64,000 nt of DNA from Oceanisphaera litoralis (GTDB taxonomy: Bacteria > Pseudomonadota > Gammaproteobacteria > Enterobacterales > Aeromonadaceae). Under the pieces are notes generated by a model, which saw nothing but the letters and a program-made list of their open reading frames with translations, was not told the origin of the DNA and ran no database searches. The translations under genes were made by a program, and so were the position numbers. Position 1 is the first letter of the stretch. Each line of letters starts with the position of its first letter. The stretch spans positions 31,235-95,234 of the forward strand of contig NZ_JAFBBE010000016.1 of the NCBI RefSeq assembly GCF_016907015.1, written 5' to 3'. Below are positions 18,285 to 28,925 of this stretch, piece by piece.

Positions 18285-18992
18285 TCAGCTGGCCTTGTAG
18301 CCGCTCAACAAGGCTTTCCAGTCCGCTTCTTTCCATTGAAACTCGGGATGCAGGCTGAGTTCCTTGCGAAAGGAACGCAGCAGCCGATCCATGTTTTCCC
18401 GGGTCCAGCTGCCGGGCTGGCGGAGGTGACACTTGTCGAAGTCGATCAGCCAGCTTTTGCCGCTGTCGTCGAGCAGGATATTGTGGCTGTTCAGATCCGC
18501 ATGATAGAGGCCGGCATCGTGAAACTGACGAATGGTCTTGCCAATGCTCTGCCATTCCGCCTTGTTCAGCGCCCTTTCCCGCAAAATCGCGACCAGATCG
18601 CGAGAGTTCTCGATACGGCTAAGGATAATATCGGCACGGTACACCAGATTGGAACGGACCATGCGCGCGGCGCAGGGCCGGGGGACCGGCAGGCCGCGGC
18701 GATAGAGTTTGGTAAGCACGGTAAACTCGGCCATGGCCCGGCTCTTGGACTCGGCCACGTGCAGGAAGGTATCTTCCATCACCCGGCCTATCATGCCGCC
18801 CCGGTAGTAATGACGCAGCACCTTGTGAGAAATATCGTCTTCCACAAACCAGGTGGTGTTGCGTCCCACCGCCTTGCCGCGAATGGCGTTCTGCTCACGC
18901 CAATAATCAATCTCAAAAAAGTCCCGATGGAATGCGCCAAAACATTCCGGGTCATACCAGATAATCTCCGAGCCGTGCTCTATCCGTTCCAT
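18285..18992 (-). CDS. kdkA: 3-deoxy-D-manno-octulosonic acid kinase
   Basis: ATP-dependent kinase that phosphorylates position 4 of Kdo in the LPS inner core. 235 residues, protein-kinase-like fold. Kinase hallmarks are visible: the catalytic loop FHDAGLYHADLNSHNILLD (Asp in HADL) and the metal-binding WLIDFDKCHLR. GRNTTWFVEDDISHKVLRHYYRGGMIGR is typical of KdkA rather than WaaP. It is divergent from the opsX-type gene at 19078, the same arrangement as kdkA-opsX in Haemophilus influenzae. Confidence 0.95.
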   Translation of the reverse strand: MERIEHGSEIIWYDPECFGAFHRDFFEIDYWREQNAIRGKAVGRNTTWFVEDDISHKVLRHYYRGGMIGRVMEDTFLHVAESKSRAMAEFTVLTKLYRRGLPVPRPCAARMVRSNLVYRADIILSRIENSRDLVAILRERALNKAEWQSIGKTIRQFHDAGLYHADLNSHNILLDDSGKSWLIDFDKCHLRQPGSWTRENMDRLLRSFRKELSLHPEFQWKEADWKALLSGYKAS

Positions 18993-19077
18993 TAGCGTCC
19001 CCCCTGCGAAAACACGGATTTTACATGGCCCGCCAGCCTTTGCATAATGCCGGACTCAGTATTAAGAGATCTAATAT

Positions 19078-20139
19078 ATGGCGCTATTTTCCCAAGCTCC
19101 CCAGAGCATCTGCCTGTTACGTTTATCTGCCATCGGCGACTGCTGTCATGCCATCGCTCTGGTACAGGCCATACAGCGGCAATGGCCCCAGACCCGGATT
19201 ACCTGGATCACCGGCAAGATAGAGGCACAATTACTGCAGTTGCTGCCAGATGTCGAGGTTATCGTGTTCAATAAAGCAGCCGGTATCCGTGGCTACCTCG
19301 ATCTATGGAAGCAACTGCGCGGGCGCAGGTTTGATGTGCTGCTACATATGCAGGCCGCCCTGCGCGCCAGCCTGGCCAGCCTGGGAATCCGAGCCACCCA
19401 TCGACTGGGCTTCGAGCGAGAACGCGCCAAGGACGGCCAGTGGCTGTTCACCAATCACAAGGTGGCCGCCACCGGCGAGCATGTGGTCGAAGGCTTCATG
19501 GGCTTTGGTCAGGCGCTGGGGCTGACCGATTTCACCCCCAACTGGGAGCTGCCGATTCCGGCCGAGGCGGAACAGTGGGCGGCACCCTATGCCGAATACC
19601 AGCCACTGTTGCTGATCTGCCCCGCCGCCAGCAAGGCCTATAAGAACTGGACCGCCGAAGGCTACGCCGCCCTGGCCGATCATGCTCGCGACAAGGGCAT
19701 GCAGGTGATACTGATCGGCAGCCCGGCGCAACAGGAGCGGGATTTGGCGGAAAAAATCTGTAATTTGACGGATAACATCGCCGACAACCTGGTGGGTCAA
19801 ACCAGTCTGCCGCAGCTGCTGGCGCTGATCAAGGTCGCCCGCCTGCTGGTTGCGCCGGATACGGGCCCAACCCATATGGCGACCCTGGTAAACACCCCGG
19901 TGCTGGGCCTTTATGCCCATCATAATCCACGACGTACCGGTCCCTATCGCTGCCGCGACTATGTGGTCAGCGTCTATGACGAGGCCCTGCTGGCCGAAAC
20001 CGGCAAGCGCGCCGAACAAGTGCCCTGGCGCACCCGGGTCAAGGATCCGGATGCCATGCAGCGGATCAGTACGGCCATGGTCGAGATCCAATTCGACCGC
20101 ATCATCCACGATTTCAACCTGTTGCAGGACCCCTCATGA
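19078..20139 (+). CDS. opsX: GT9 heptosyltransferase, OpsX type (LPS heptosyltransferase I)
   Basis: 353-residue GT9 protein: [20 protein letters not shown] at the N-terminus, [54 protein letters not shown] and [20 protein letters not shown]. These resemble Haemophilus OpsX, which adds the first heptose to a phosphorylated Kdo. Divergent transcription from kdkA supports the assignment, since the two act consecutively. The stop overlaps the next gene's start by four bases. WaaC-type specificity is the main alternative. Confidence 0.85.
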   Translation: MALFSQAPQSICLLRLSAIGDCCHAIALVQAIQRQWPQTRITWITGKIEAQLLQLLPDVEVIVFNKAAGIRGYLDLWKQLRGRRFDVLLHMQAALRASLASLGIRATHRLGFERERAKDGQWLFTNHKVAATGEHVVEGFMGFGQALGLTDFTPNWELPIPAEAEQWAAPYAEYQPLLLICPAASKAYKNWTAEGYAALADHARDKGMQVILIGSPAQQERDLAEKICNLTDNIADNLVGQTSLPQLLALIKVARLLVAPDTGPTHMATLVNTPVLGLYAHHNPRRTGPYRCRDYVVSVYDEALLAETGKRAEQVPWRTRVKDPDAMQRISTAMVEIQFDRIIHDFNLLQDPS

Positions 20140-20915
20140 GTTCACGTCCCACCCTGGCCGCCGTGCTGATCGTCAAAAATGAAGCGGAGAACCTGGCCGA
20201 CTGCCTGGCTACCCTGGACTGGGTAGACGAAATCGTCGTGCTGGACTCGGGCAGTACCGATACCACCCGCGAGGTGGCAGAAGCCGCCGGGGCCCGCTTC
20301 TTCGTCAACGCCGACTGGCCCGGCTTTGGCCGTCAGCGCCAGCTGGCTCAGGGCCATGTGCAGTCCGACTGGGTACTGTGGATTGATGCCGACGAACGGG
20401 TCACCCCCGAACTTAAAATCAGCATAGAAGCCATTCTGGCCAAGCCCACCACCAATACGGTGTACTCGATTCCGCGGCTATCCTGGGTATTCGGCCGTTT
20501 TATCCGCCACTGCGGCTGGTACCCGGATCGGGTGCTGCGACTCTATCCCAAGGCGCTCACCGGTTATAACGATGCCCTGGTACACGAGAAGGTCGAGTTG
20601 GGCCCCGGCATCAAAACGGCGAAACTGAAGGGAGACTTGCTGCATTACACCTATCGGGATCTAGAGCATTATCTGGTGAAGTCGGCCGGTTATGCCGCCG
20701 CCTGGGCGCAGCAGCGGCAACAGCGGGGCAAGCGGGGCTCACTCGGTCAGGGTGTGCTGCACGGTGTGGGCTGCTTCTTGAAGATGTATCTGCTCAAGGC
20801 CGGCTTTCTCGATGGCAGGCAGGGCCTGCTGCTCAGCCTGCTTTCTGCTCACTCTACCTTCGTCAAATATGCCGATCTCTGGATCAGGACAGATACTCGC
20901 GGGCCCAGGGCTTAA
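20136..20915 (+). CDS. waaE: GT2 family core glycosyltransferase, WaaE/LgtF type
   Basis: 259 residues with a classical GT-A domain: [29 protein letters not shown], the DxD-containing [15 protein letters not shown] and the ED-type acceptor region VHEKVEL. WaaE/LgtF proteins transfer glucose beta-1,4 to heptose I; the resemblance and the coupling to opsX fit this. The gene overlaps opsX by four bases and its 3' end overlaps the convergent GT9 gene by 32 bases. Confidence 0.9.
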   Translation: MSSRPTLAAVLIVKNEAENLADCLATLDWVDEIVVLDSGSTDTTREVAEAAGARFFVNADWPGFGRQRQLAQGHVQSDWVLWIDADERVTPELKISIEAILAKPTTNTVYSIPRLSWVFGRFIRHCGWYPDRVLRLYPKALTGYNDALVHEKVELGPGIKTAKLKGDLLHYTYRDLEHYLVKSAGYAAAWAQQRQQRGKRGSLGQGVLHGVGCFLKMYLLKAGFLDGRQGLLLSLLSAHSTFVKYADLWIRTDTRGPRA

Positions 20916-21903
20916 CGCCCGCCGCCACCTCGGCCACATCCACCTGGCTCATGTCTTCCCGCTGCGCGTCGGCGGGGGGATGAAAGGCCAGATGGCGCCC
21001 CTCGCTGTTGAGCGGGCGCCAGCGCAGCGGCGTGGCCGAGCGGCGTAGGGGATAAAAACCCACTGTGGGCACATCCAGGGCGCCGGCAATATGCAAGGGT
21101 CCCGTGCTGCCGGCCACGAAGAGACCGCCGCAGGCCAGCAGCCGGCAGAAGTCCGGCAGCGGCAGCCCGCTGGCCACCACTGCGCCTTCGCTCACGCCCC
21201 TGGCCACCTCTTCCGCCAACGCCTCTTCTCCCGGACCGGCGGTCAGAACCACCAGGGCAGAGGGAACGTCTGCCTGTAACCGGTTGATAAACCCGGCATA
21301 CTGGCCGGCAGAAAGATTATTGGCCGAACCACCGCTGCCGGCATGCACCAGCAGCCAGGGCCGGGCGGCGTCGATGCCCAGCCGTTGGGCCTGTTGCAGC
21401 CTGAAGCTCGCCAGCTCGGCCCCCTCGAAACGCAGATAGGGCGCGGTGGGCTCCATGGCGGTCATGCCGTTGTAGTCCAGGAAGGCCCGCACCAGATCCA
21501 GGTTGTATTCGAATTCCGGCTTGGCCGACCGGGAGCGGCGCTGGGTCACCCTGTGGTTATACAGCAGCTGGGCCAGCTTGGTGGCCGGCGCCCAACGCTG
21601 CCGAATACCCGCCTGCCACATCAGCCTGGCGTTGCGAAAATTGGAAAACAAGCAGATAACGGCGTCGAAGTGTTCGGCTTTAAGTTGTTTCAACAGCTTT
21701 CGCTGATCGGCCGGTGTGGCATCCTTGCCCGGGTCTTCGATTACTTGGTCGATGGAAGGACAGAGTTCGGCCAGCTGACGGGTATAACCCGGCACCAGGA
21801 CAGTTATTTCACAACCGGAAGACGCCTTGAGCATGGCCAGCCCCGGCCAGGCCAGCATAAAGTCGCCGATTTTATCGTTGCGCACCACCAATACCCGTTT
21901 CAT
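20884..21903 (-). CDS. GT9 family glycosyltransferase (heptosyltransferase)
   Basis: 339 residues starting [20 protein letters not shown], a typical GT9 opening, with [40 protein letters not shown] and [17 protein letters not shown] at the C-terminus. Likely a third or fourth heptosyltransferase or another ADP-sugar transferase of the core. It faces the waaE-like gene and overlaps it by 32 bases at the 3' ends, so both C-termini are encoded on opposite strands of the same DNA. Confidence 0.88.
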   Translation of the reverse strand: MKRVLVVRNDKIGDFMLAWPGLAMLKASSGCEITVLVPGYTRQLAELCPSIDQVIEDPGKDATPADQRKLLKQLKAEHFDAVICLFSNFRNARLMWQAGIRQRWAPATKLAQLLYNHRVTQRRSRSAKPEFEYNLDLVRAFLDYNGMTAMEPTAPYLRFEGAELASFRLQQAQRLGIDAARPWLLVHAGSGGSANNLSAGQYAGFINRLQADVPSALVVLTAGPGEEALAEEVARGVSEGAVVASGLPLPDFCRLLACGGLFVAGSTGPLHIAGALDVPTVGFYPLRRSATPLRWRPLNSEGRHLAFHPPADAQREDMSQVDVAEVAAGVKPWAREYLS

Positions 21904-21973
21904 CTCGCTCTCCCGCTGACTGTTATGCTGCGGTATTCTACCCTAAACCGTTCGACTTTCATTTTGTTAATAA

Positions 21974-22462
<489 letters not shown>

Positions 22463-22467
22463 ACCCT

Positions 22468-22536
22468 GTGAGGGTGAGGGGTGAGGGGTGAGGGGTGAGG
22501 GGTGAGGGGTGAGGGGTGAGGGGTGAGGGGTGAGGG
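22468..22536. repeat. Heptamer tandem array (TGAGGGG unit, about nine copies)
   Basis: Immediately after the coaD stop, TGAGGGG repeats about nine times with one shortened unit at the start. It is followed by a C-rich stretch (CTCCTCAC, then CCCTCCTCACC) that could pair back on the array and make a terminator-like hairpin between the convergent coaD and mutM genes. The same heptamer occurs at 39542 and 43648. Confidence 0.95.
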
Positions 22537-22567
22537 AATTTTCTCCTCACTCCTTACGATTCCCTCC

Positions 22568-23389
22568 TCACCTGGCTTCAGGCTGACACAACGGGCAGAA
22601 CACGGTACTGCGGCCGCCCATCCGTATTTCCCTCAGCTCGGCGCCACAACCCATGCAGGGCCGGCCGGCCTTGCCATACACCTGTAGTTCCTGCACGAAG
22701 TAACCCGGCTTGCCGTCGCTGCCGGTAAAATCCTTGAGGGTGGTGCCGCCCTGGCCGATGGCCCGGGCCAGCACGCTCTTGATCTCCGTCGCCAGCTGCA
22801 GATAACGTTCATGGTCAATCTCGCCGGCCGCACGCCGGGGGTGAATGCCGGCGGTGAACAAGGATTCGTTGGCGTAGATATTACCGACCCCCACCACCAC
22901 ATGATTGTCCATGATGAACTGCTTGATGGCCGTCTTGCGCTTGCGACTGCGCCGATACAGATAATCGCCGTCGAAGGCGTCGGTGAGTGGCTCCGGCCCC
23001 AGCTTGGCCAGCAGCGGATGCTGCTCCACCGGATCCCGGGTCCACAGCAGGCAGCCGAAACGGCGCGGATCGTTGAGTCGCAACAGCTTGCCGTTGCCCA
23101 GCTCTATGTCCACATGATCATGCTTGCCCGCCGGGGTGCCGTGGGGCAGCACCCGCAGGTTACCGGACATGCCCAGATGCAGGATGGCGGTGCCCCAGTC
23201 GGTGTCCAGCAGCAGATACTTGGCCCGGCGCCGAATCCCGACGATGGTCAGCCCCACCAGTTCCTGGATCTCGGCCGGTATCGGCCAGCGCAGGCTGGCA
23301 TTGCGCACCACCACCCGCATCACCGTCTCGCCCAGCATAAAGGGGGTGATCCCCTGACGACTGACCTCCACTTCCGGTAACTCCGGCAT
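22568..23389 (-). CDS. mutM: Formamidopyrimidine-DNA glycosylase (Fpg)
   Basis: Base-excision repair enzyme that removes 8-oxoguanine and formamidopyrimidines and cleaves the abasic site. 273 residues. The N-terminal catalytic [12 protein letters not shown] (Pro after initiator Met is the nucleophile) is intact, with the H2TH region [13 protein letters not shown] and the C-terminal zinc finger [13 protein letters not shown]...FCPLC. Minus strand downstream of rpmB-rpmG but separated by a strong terminator, so probably transcribed from its own promoter. Confidence 0.98.
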   Translation of the reverse strand: MPELPEVEVSRQGITPFMLGETVMRVVVRNASLRWPIPAEIQELVGLTIVGIRRRAKYLLLDTDWGTAILHLGMSGNLRVLPHGTPAGKHDHVDIELGNGKLLRLNDPRRFGCLLWTRDPVEQHPLLAKLGPEPLTDAFDGDYLYRRSRKRKTAIKQFIMDNHVVVGVGNIYANESLFTAGIHPRRAAGEIDHERYLQLATEIKSVLARAIGQGGTTLKDFTGSDGKPGYFVQELQVYGKAGRPCMGCGAELREIRMGGRSTVFCPLCQPEAR

Positions 23390-23440
23390 TCACACTCTCC
23401 TCATCGGCTCGGCGGCAGTATATCCAAGATATCGGGCATA

Positions 23441-23468
23441 AAAAAACCCGGCCGGAGCCGGGTTTTTT
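23441..23468. terminator. Rho-independent terminator after rpmG
   Basis: Six A, then ACCCGGC, loop CGGA, GCCGGGT and six T. Symmetric, so it can act in both directions; its main role is to end the rpmB-rpmG message before mutM. Confidence 0.9.
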
Positions 23469-23482
23469 AAGAACACAAAATC

Positions 23483-23650
23483 TTACTTGATTTTGCCTTC
23501 TTTGTAGATTACATGCTGACGAACAACGGGATCAAACTTTTTGATTTCCATTTTCTCGGGCATGTTGCGCTTGTTCTTGGTAGTGGTGTAGAAGTGACCA
23601 GTACCAGCGCTGGAGTTCAGGCGGATCTTCTCGCGAATACCTTTAGCCAT
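23483..23650 (-). CDS. rpmG: 50S ribosomal protein L33
   Basis: 55-residue basic protein, the normal L33 length, starting [20 protein letters not shown] and ending VYKEG-like [29 protein letters not shown] is the family core. It lacks the zinc-binding cysteine pairs, so it is the Cys-free (C-minus) form as in E. coli. Eleven bases downstream of rpmB in a two-gene operon. Confidence 0.97.
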   Translation of the reverse strand: MAKGIREKIRLNSSAGTGHFYTTTKNKRNMPEKMEIKKFDPVVRQHVIYKEGKIK

Positions 23651-23661
23651 TGGTTATCTCC

Positions 23662-23898
23662 TTAAACCTTTTCGCCACGGGCGCGCAGGTCTGCCAAGAC
23701 ACTGTCGATACCCTTTTTGTCGATAATACGCATACCTTTGGTGGTGATACGCAGTTTTACAAAACGCTTCTCGCTTTCAACCCAAAAACGGTGAGTCTGC
23801 AGGTTGGGCAGGAAGCGACGCTTGGTAGCGTTGTTGGCGTGAGAGCGGTTGTTACCAACAGCTGGCCGCTTACCAGTTACTTGGCATACTTTAGACAT
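23662..23898 (-). CDS. rpmB: 50S ribosomal protein L28
   Basis: 78 residues beginning [20 protein letters not shown], the universal L28 opening; [20 protein letters not shown] and LRARGEKV complete the family pattern. The ATG at 23898 is used because homologues begin with MSKVCQ; an in-frame ATG five codons upstream is not conserved. First gene of the rpmB-rpmG operon. Confidence 0.97.
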   Translation of the reverse strand: MSKVCQVTGKRPAVGNNRSHANNATKRRFLPNLQTHRFWVESEKRFVKLRITTKGMRIIDKKGIDSVLADLRARGEKV

Positions 23899-24030
23899 GT
23901 CAGTCTTCTCCAAAACTTACTTTTGCTCGAGCAATTAATCACCCCGTTGGCCGTCTATCGGGGCAAAATAAGGCGGCAATTTATACAGCATACCGAGCTC
24001 GAGATCAACAATAAAGCCAAACGCCCGGCA

Positions 24031-24705
24031 TTAAAGCCAGCCACGCTCGGCAAAAGAAACGGTTTCGCCATCACCCACTACCAGATGATCCAGCACGCGG
24101 ATATCCAGCAAGCCCAAAGCGGACTGAATACGTTCGGTGATCATGCGATCGGCCCGGCTGGGCTCGGCTACTCCGGATGGATGATTATGCACCAAAATCA
24201 CCGCTGCAGCACCCCGTTTCAGCACCAGCGAGACGATTTCCCGGGGGTAAACCGCCGCCGCGTCCAGGGTGCCGAAGAACAGCTCGCAAAACTCGATGAC
24301 CCTGTGCTGGTTGTCCAGCAACAGCAGGGCAAACACTTCCCGAGTTTGATCCCGCAGCCGGGCCTGCAGAAACTGCCGGGTCAGCTCGGGGCTGGTCAAG
24401 GCGTGCTCCCGTACCAGTTTTTCATCCAGAAATCGCCGCATCAGCTCCAGACTGGCCTGCAGCTGTACAAACTTGGCCTGCCCCAGTCCGGGACCTTGGC
24501 AAAAACTCTGTTGATCCGCCAGCAACAACTGGCGCAAAGAGCCAAACTGGTGGATCAGGGTGCGGGCCAGGGTGACCGCATCCATGCCCTTGGCGCCGGT
24601 GCGCAGAAAAATCGCCAGCAGCTCCGCATCCGACAGGCTGTCGGCCCCCCGGCTCAACAGTTTTTCCCGCGGGCGCTCCCCTTCTGGCCAGTCCTTGATG
24701 CTCAT
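24031..24705 (-). CDS. radC: RadC family JAB-domain protein
   Basis: 224 residues. An N-terminal helix-hairpin-helix-like region ([18 protein letters not shown], and [15 protein letters not shown]) precedes the JAB/MPN metalloprotease-like domain, whose metal motif is visible as [17 protein letters not shown] (HxH...D). Its biochemical role is unsettled despite the historical DNA-repair label. The ATG at 24705 follows a strong AGGAGGGGG ribosome site; an in-frame ATG 69 bases upstream is unlikely. Located between rpmB and coaBC as in E. coli. Confidence 0.96.
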   Translation of the reverse strand: MSIKDWPEGERPREKLLSRGADSLSDAELLAIFLRTGAKGMDAVTLARTLIHQFGSLRQLLLADQQSFCQGPGLGQAKFVQLQASLELMRRFLDEKLVREHALTSPELTRQFLQARLRDQTREVFALLLLDNQHRVIEFCELFFGTLDAAAVYPREIVSLVLKRGAAAVILVHNHPSGVAEPSRADRMITERIQSALGLLDIRVLDHLVVGDGETVSFAERGWL

Positions 24706-24827
24706 GCCCCCTCCTTGTCGCCATGGCCGGAATCGGTTCATCAAGCCTAGTCCAATCCCCTGCGCGCACCGCACAAGCCGGCCATTTGTGATAATCTTGC
24801 CGCTCTGTCAGCCTGTGGAATAGAGTG

Positions 24828-26048
24828 ATGCCATTAACAGGAAAACGCATTTTAATCGGCCTCAGCGGCGGCATTGCCGCCTACAAGAGTGCCGAGCTGG
24901 TTCGCCGGCTCAAGGAGCGTCATGCCGAGGTACGGGTGGTGATGACCGAGTCGGCCAAGTCCTTCATTACTCCGCTTACCCTGCAGGCGGTCTCGGGCGA
25001 GCCGGTATCCGATGCGCTGCTGGATCCGGCGGCCGAAGCCGGTATGGGTCATATCGAGCTGGCCAAGTGGGCCGATCTGGTCCTGATTGCCCCGGCCAGC
25101 GCCAATACCCTGGCCCGGCTGGCCGCCGGTCTGGCCGATGATCTGCTCACCACCCTGTGTCTGGCCACACCGGCCCCGGTCGCGGTGGCGCCAGCCATGA
25201 ACCAGCAGATGTATCGCCACCACGCCACTCAGGACAACCTGGCCACCCTGGCCCGGCGCCACACCCTGGTGTGGGGGCCGGCTCAGGGCGCCCAGGCCTG
25301 TGGTGATGTGGGCCCGGGCCGCATGCTGGAGCCGATGGAGCTGGTGGCGTTGATTGAGCAGCATTTTGCGCCGGCATCTCAGCCCAAGGCGCAGCCCCTG
25401 GCGGGAGTCAGGCTGATGCTGACCGCCGGCCCCACCCGCGAGGCGCTGGATCCGGTGCGGTTTATCTCCAACCACAGCTCCGGCAAGATGGGCTTCGCCC
25501 TGGCCGCCGCCGCCGCCGAACTGGGCGCCGAGGTCACCCTGATCAGCGGCCCGGTGGCATTGGTCACCCCGACCGGAGTACAGCGGCTAGATGTGGAGAG
25601 CGCGGCCCAGATGCACGCGGCGGTCATGGCCGGCATTGACACCCAGCACATTTTTATCGCCTGCGCCGCCGTGGCCGACTATGCGCCCAAGACGGTGGCC
25701 AGCCACAAAATAAAGAAGACCGCGGCCGATACCATGGTCATAGAACTGACCAAAAATCCGGATATCGTGGCCAATGTGGCGGCGCTACCGAACAAGCCCT
25801 TTACCGTCGGGTTTGCCGCCGAAACCCGGGATGTGGAAAAATACGCCCGGGACAAGCTCGACCGCAAGGGGCTGGACATGATTGCGGCCAACAACGTGGC
25901 CACCGCCGGCCAGGGCTTCAACGCCGACGACAACGCCCTGACCGTATTCTGGCCCACAGGGCAAACCGAATTACCCCTGGCCGGCAAAGCCGAACTGGCC
26001 AGACACCTAATCACCCTAATTGCAGAAAAATATCATGACACCCATTGA
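24828..26048 (+). CDS. coaBC: Bifunctional phosphopantothenoylcysteine decarboxylase / phosphopantothenate--cysteine ligase
   Basis: Two consecutive steps of CoA synthesis. 406 residues: the N-terminal FMN-dependent decarboxylase domain ([28 protein letters not shown] [31 protein letters not shown]) and the C-terminal ligase domain ([52 protein letters not shown]). A GTG one codon upstream is also possible. It overlaps dut by 14 bases, so translation is coupled. Confidence 0.98.
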   Translation: MPLTGKRILIGLSGGIAAYKSAELVRRLKERHAEVRVVMTESAKSFITPLTLQAVSGEPVSDALLDPAAEAGMGHIELAKWADLVLIAPASANTLARLAAGLADDLLTTLCLATPAPVAVAPAMNQQMYRHHATQDNLATLARRHTLVWGPAQGAQACGDVGPGRMLEPMELVALIEQHFAPASQPKAQPLAGVRLMLTAGPTREALDPVRFISNHSSGKMGFALAAAAAELGAEVTLISGPVALVTPTGVQRLDVESAAQMHAAVMAGIDTQHIFIACAAVADYAPKTVASHKIKKTAADTMVIELTKNPDIVANVAALPNKPFTVGFAAETRDVEKYARDKLDRKGLDMIAANNVATAGQGFNADDNALTVFWPTGQTELPLAGKAELARHLITLIAEKYHDTH

Positions 26049-26490
26049 GCTGAAAATTCTCGACCCCCGCGTGGGCACCGACTTCCCCCTGCCTGCCTAT
26101 GCCACACCGGGCTCCGCCGGCCTGGATTTGCGGGCCTGCCTGGACGCCCCCCTGACACTGGCACCGGGAGAAACCCAACTGCTGCCCACCGGCATCGCCA
26201 TTCATATTGCCGATCCCGGTCTGTGCGCCACCATACTGCCCCGCTCCGGCCTGGGCCATAAACACGGCATAGTGCTGGGCAATCTGGTGGGGCTGATTGA
26301 CTCTGACTACCAGGGACAGTTAATGGTATCCTGCTGGAACCGTGGTGCGGAACAGTTCACCATTACGCCGGGTGAGCGCATCGCTCAACTGATGATCCTG
26401 CCCGTGGTGCAGGCCCGGTTTACGCTCGTTAACGAGTTTGACCAAAGCGAACGGGGAGAAGGCGGTTTTGGTTCTTCCGGTCGCCAATAA
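26035..26490 (+). CDS. dut: Deoxyuridine 5'-triphosphate nucleotidohydrolase
   Basis: Hydrolyses dUTP to dUMP, keeping uracil out of DNA and supplying dTMP synthesis. 151 residues; trimeric dUTPase motifs in order: [50 protein letters not shown] and the C-terminal glycine-rich [11 protein letters not shown] that closes over the active site. The ATG at 26035 lies inside coaBC and matches the E. coli arrangement. Confidence 0.98.
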   Translation: MTPIELKILDPRVGTDFPLPAYATPGSAGLDLRACLDAPLTLAPGETQLLPTGIAIHIADPGLCATILPRSGLGHKHGIVLGNLVGLIDSDYQGQLMVSCWNRGAEQFTITPGERIAQLMILPVVQARFTLVNEFDQSERGEGGFGSSGRQ

Positions 26491-26507
26491 CCGAGTTGAG
26501 CACGTCT

Positions 26508-27110
26508 ATGGCCAATACCCAAAACAAGAAAAATCGTCGTGAACAAATTTTGCAGGCCCTGGCCCACATGCTGGAAACCAGCCCGGGCCAACGTATCACC
26601 ACCGCCAAACTGGCGGTGGAGGTGGGGGTCTCGGAAGCGGCGCTGTACCGCCATTTTCCGAGCAAGGCCCGGATGTTCGAGGGGCTCATCGACTTTATCG
26701 AAGACACTCTCTTCTCCCGCATCAACCTGATACTGCAGGATGAAAAAGACAGCGCCCTGCGCCTGCGTTACATCATGCAACTGGTGCTGGGTTTCTGCGA
26801 GCGCAATCCGGGCATTACCCGGCTGCTGAACGGTGACGCCCTGCAGGGCGAACACGAACGGCTGCTGGCGCGCATCCATCAGCTGTTCGAGCGGCTGAAT
26901 ACCCAGCTCAAGCAGGTGATGCGCGAGCGTCGTCTGTACGAAGGAGAGGGATTCGCCGAAGACGAAACCGTGCTGGCCAACCTGCTGCTGGCCTATGTGG
27001 AAGGACGTATCAACCAGTACGTGCGCAGCCAGTTCCGCATCAAGCCCACCCATCACTTCGACAGCCACTGGCAGCTACTGCAGCCGCAGCTGGCTGCGTT
27101 GACCATCTGA
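26508..27110 (+). CDS. slmA: Nucleoid occlusion factor SlmA (TetR-like)
   Basis: DNA-binding inhibitor of FtsZ ring assembly over the nucleoid. 200 residues with an N-terminal HTH ([39 protein letters not shown]) and the conserved FtsZ-interacting middle ([20 protein letters not shown]). C-terminal [19 protein letters not shown] is typical. The ATG at 26508 is preferred over the in-frame TTG at 26496. Downstream of dut as in E. coli. Confidence 0.97.
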   Translation: MANTQNKKNRREQILQALAHMLETSPGQRITTAKLAVEVGVSEAALYRHFPSKARMFEGLIDFIEDTLFSRINLILQDEKDSALRLRYIMQLVLGFCERNPGITRLLNGDALQGEHERLLARIHQLFERLNTQLKQVMRERRLYEGEGFAEDETVLANLLLAYVEGRINQYVRSQFRIKPTHHFDSHWQLLQPQLAALTI

Positions 27111-27169
27111 ACCACCTACATGGCGCCTGAATCATCCGGCGCCCCCCTACGACACCGAGAGGTAAGCCG

Positions 27170-28024
27170 ATGGAAACAGAAATTCTCAACGCCGACATAC
27201 TGAACCAGGCCCAAAGCTGGATTCTGAACAACCAGGAACTGCTGATCAAATATGCGGTGAACATTACCGCCGCCCTGCTGACCCTGATCATCGGCTTCAT
27301 GGCGGTCGGCATGCTCACCGGCGGCATGAACCGGGTGATGAAGGCGCGCAAGATAGACAACACCATCTCCGACTTCGTCACCAGCATGCTCAAATATGGC
27401 CTGCTGGCCTTCGTGATCATCGCCGCCCTCAGCCGGGTCGGGGTGCAAACCGCCTCCTTCGTGGCCATCGTCGGTGCCGCCGGTCTGGCCGTGGGCCTGG
27501 CACTGCAGGGCTCCCTGTCCAATTTTGCCGCCGGTGTCTTGCTGATCGGCTTTCGTTTCTTCAAGGCCGGTGACTATGTGGAAGCGGGCGGCACCGCCGG
27601 GACCGTGCAGTCGGTACAGATCTTCACCACCATACTGATGACCCCGGACAACCGCATGATAGTGGTGCCCAACTCCAAGATCCTGAACGACAACATCATC
27701 AACTATTCCAGGGAAAAGACCCGCCGTCTGGACCTGGTGATTGGCGTGTCTTACAGCGCCGACCTCAAGCTGACCAAGGAAGTGCTGACCCGCATCATCG
27801 GCGAAGACTCCCGGGTACTGAAAGATCCCGAGTGCCGCATCGCGGTCAGCAATCTCGGCGCCTCTTCCGTGGACTTTATCGTGCGCCCCTGGGTCAAGGC
27901 CGAAGACTACTGGAACCTGAAGTTCGACCTGCTGGAGAAGATCAAGAGCGAACTGGACGCCAATGGCATCGGCATTCCCTTCCCGCAGATGGACGTGCAC
28001 CTGTTCCGGGAAGACAAGGCCTGA
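27170..28024 (+). CDS. mscS: Small-conductance mechanosensitive channel MscS
   Basis: Inner-membrane channel that opens on hypo-osmotic shock. 284 residues with three N-terminal membrane helices; the pore helix GAAGLAVGLALQGSLSNFAA is the classic glycine/alanine-packed TM3. The beta domain (GDYVEAGGTAGTVQSVQIFT, DNRMIVVPNSKIL) and the C-terminal PQMDVHLF follow. Inserted between slmA and pyrE relative to E. coli order. Followed by a strong terminator. Confidence 0.97.
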   Translation: METEILNADILNQAQSWILNNQELLIKYAVNITAALLTLIIGFMAVGMLTGGMNRVMKARKIDNTISDFVTSMLKYGLLAFVIIAALSRVGVQTASFVAIVGAAGLAVGLALQGSLSNFAAGVLLIGFRFFKAGDYVEAGGTAGTVQSVQIFTTILMTPDNRMIVVPNSKILNDNIINYSREKTRRLDLVIGVSYSADLKLTKEVLTRIIGEDSRVLKDPECRIAVSNLGASSVDFIVRPWVKAEDYWNLKFDLLEKIKSELDANGIGIPFPQMDVHLFREDKA

Positions 28025-28042
28025 GCCCTCCGTCTCACCAAT

Positions 28043-28069
28043 AAAAAAGCCGCTTTCAGCGGCTTTTTT
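28043..28069 (+). terminator. Rho-independent terminator of mscS
   Basis: Six A, GCCGCT, TTC loop, AGCGGC and six to seven T, 19 bases after the mscS stop. The flanking A and T runs make it usable from both strands. Confidence 0.9.
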
Positions 28070-28126
28070 ATTTCATGCTCCATACTGCGCAATCCGACAC
28101 AGGCAGCGCCATCCCCGGTTAAGGAG

Positions 28127-28229
28127 GGCAAAGGGAGCGACTTCACGACCGATCAAATGCCATGGATGGCATTTGTCGAGCGTCACATGGATGTGCTTGA
28201 AGCGTGTCGAGAAGCCGTCGCTTTGGCCG
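28127..28229. repeat. Dispersed hairpin element, family 1, copy A
   Basis: The core 28146-28210 matches the core at 62059-62122 with roughly four of five bases identical, including TCAAATGCCA, GGCATTTG, CGAGCG and CATGGATG. Outside the core, 28127-28149 and 28206-28228 are imperfect inverted repeats of each other but do not match the arms of copy B. It lies between mscS and pyrE. Confidence 0.8.
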
Positions 28230-28257
28230 AGGTTCACCGCACGTCCAGCCAGCTTCG

Positions 28258-28899
28258 TCAGATACCGTACTGCTCCCGGTAGGCCCGCACCCGCTCCAGA
28301 TGCTCGCTCATACCTGGCTGTTCACTCAGGTAGTCAATCAGATCGGCCAGGGTAATGATGGCGGTCACTTCGGCATTATAGTCCCGCTCCACTTCCTGAA
28401 TCGCCGACAACTCGCCCTTGCCTTTTTCCTGCCGGTCGAGGGCTATCAGCACGCCGGCAAGCTCGGCGCCGTTGGCCTGAATGATGTCCATCGACTCGCG
28501 AATGGCGGTACCGGCGGTGATCACGTCGTCCACCAGCATGATGCGGCCAACAAGCGGGCTGCCCACCAGGTTGCCGCCCTCGCCGTGGGTCTTGGCTTCC
28601 TTGCGGTTGAAGCAGTAGGGCACGTCCTGATCGTGCAGCTCCGCCAACTGCACCGCGGTGGCGCTGGCGATGGGAATGCCCTTGTAGGCCGGGCCGAACA
28701 GCACATCGTACTGGGTATTCGCGTCGACTAGCGCGGCGGCATAGAAACAACCCAGGCGCGCCAGATCGCGGCCACTGTTGAACAGGCCGGCATTGAAGAA
28801 ATAGGGGCTCTTGCGCCCGGACTTGAGGGTGAACTCGCCAAACTTAAGCACCTCTTTGGCCATGGCAAATTCGATAAAATCACGCTGGTAGGCTTTCAT
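28258..28899 (-). CDS. pyrE: Orotate phosphoribosyltransferase
   Basis: Pyrimidine synthesis: orotate plus PRPP gives OMP. 213 residues, starting [20 protein letters not shown] as in E. coli. The PRPP-binding signature [19 protein letters not shown] and [14 protein letters not shown] are intact. Follows rph on the same strand; the 158-base gap carries a dispersed hairpin element in place of the UTP-sensitive attenuator known from E. coli rph-pyrE, and no T-run terminator is visible. Confidence 0.98.
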   Translation of the reverse strand: MKAYQRDFIEFAMAKEVLKFGEFTLKSGRKSPYFFNAGLFNSGRDLARLGCFYAAALVDANTQYDVLFGPAYKGIPIASATAVQLAELHDQDVPYCFNRKEAKTHGEGGNLVGSPLVGRIMLVDDVITAGTAIRESMDIIQANGAELAGVLIALDRQEKGKGELSAIQEVERDYNAEVTAIITLADLIDYLSEQPGMSEHLERVRAYREQYGI

Positions 28900-28925
28900 T
28901 CTGCTCTCCGCAATATTGCTTGCTC

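Noticed and set aside
22468..22536. CRISPR array
   Set aside because: Units are seven bases with no spacers; plain tandem repeat.
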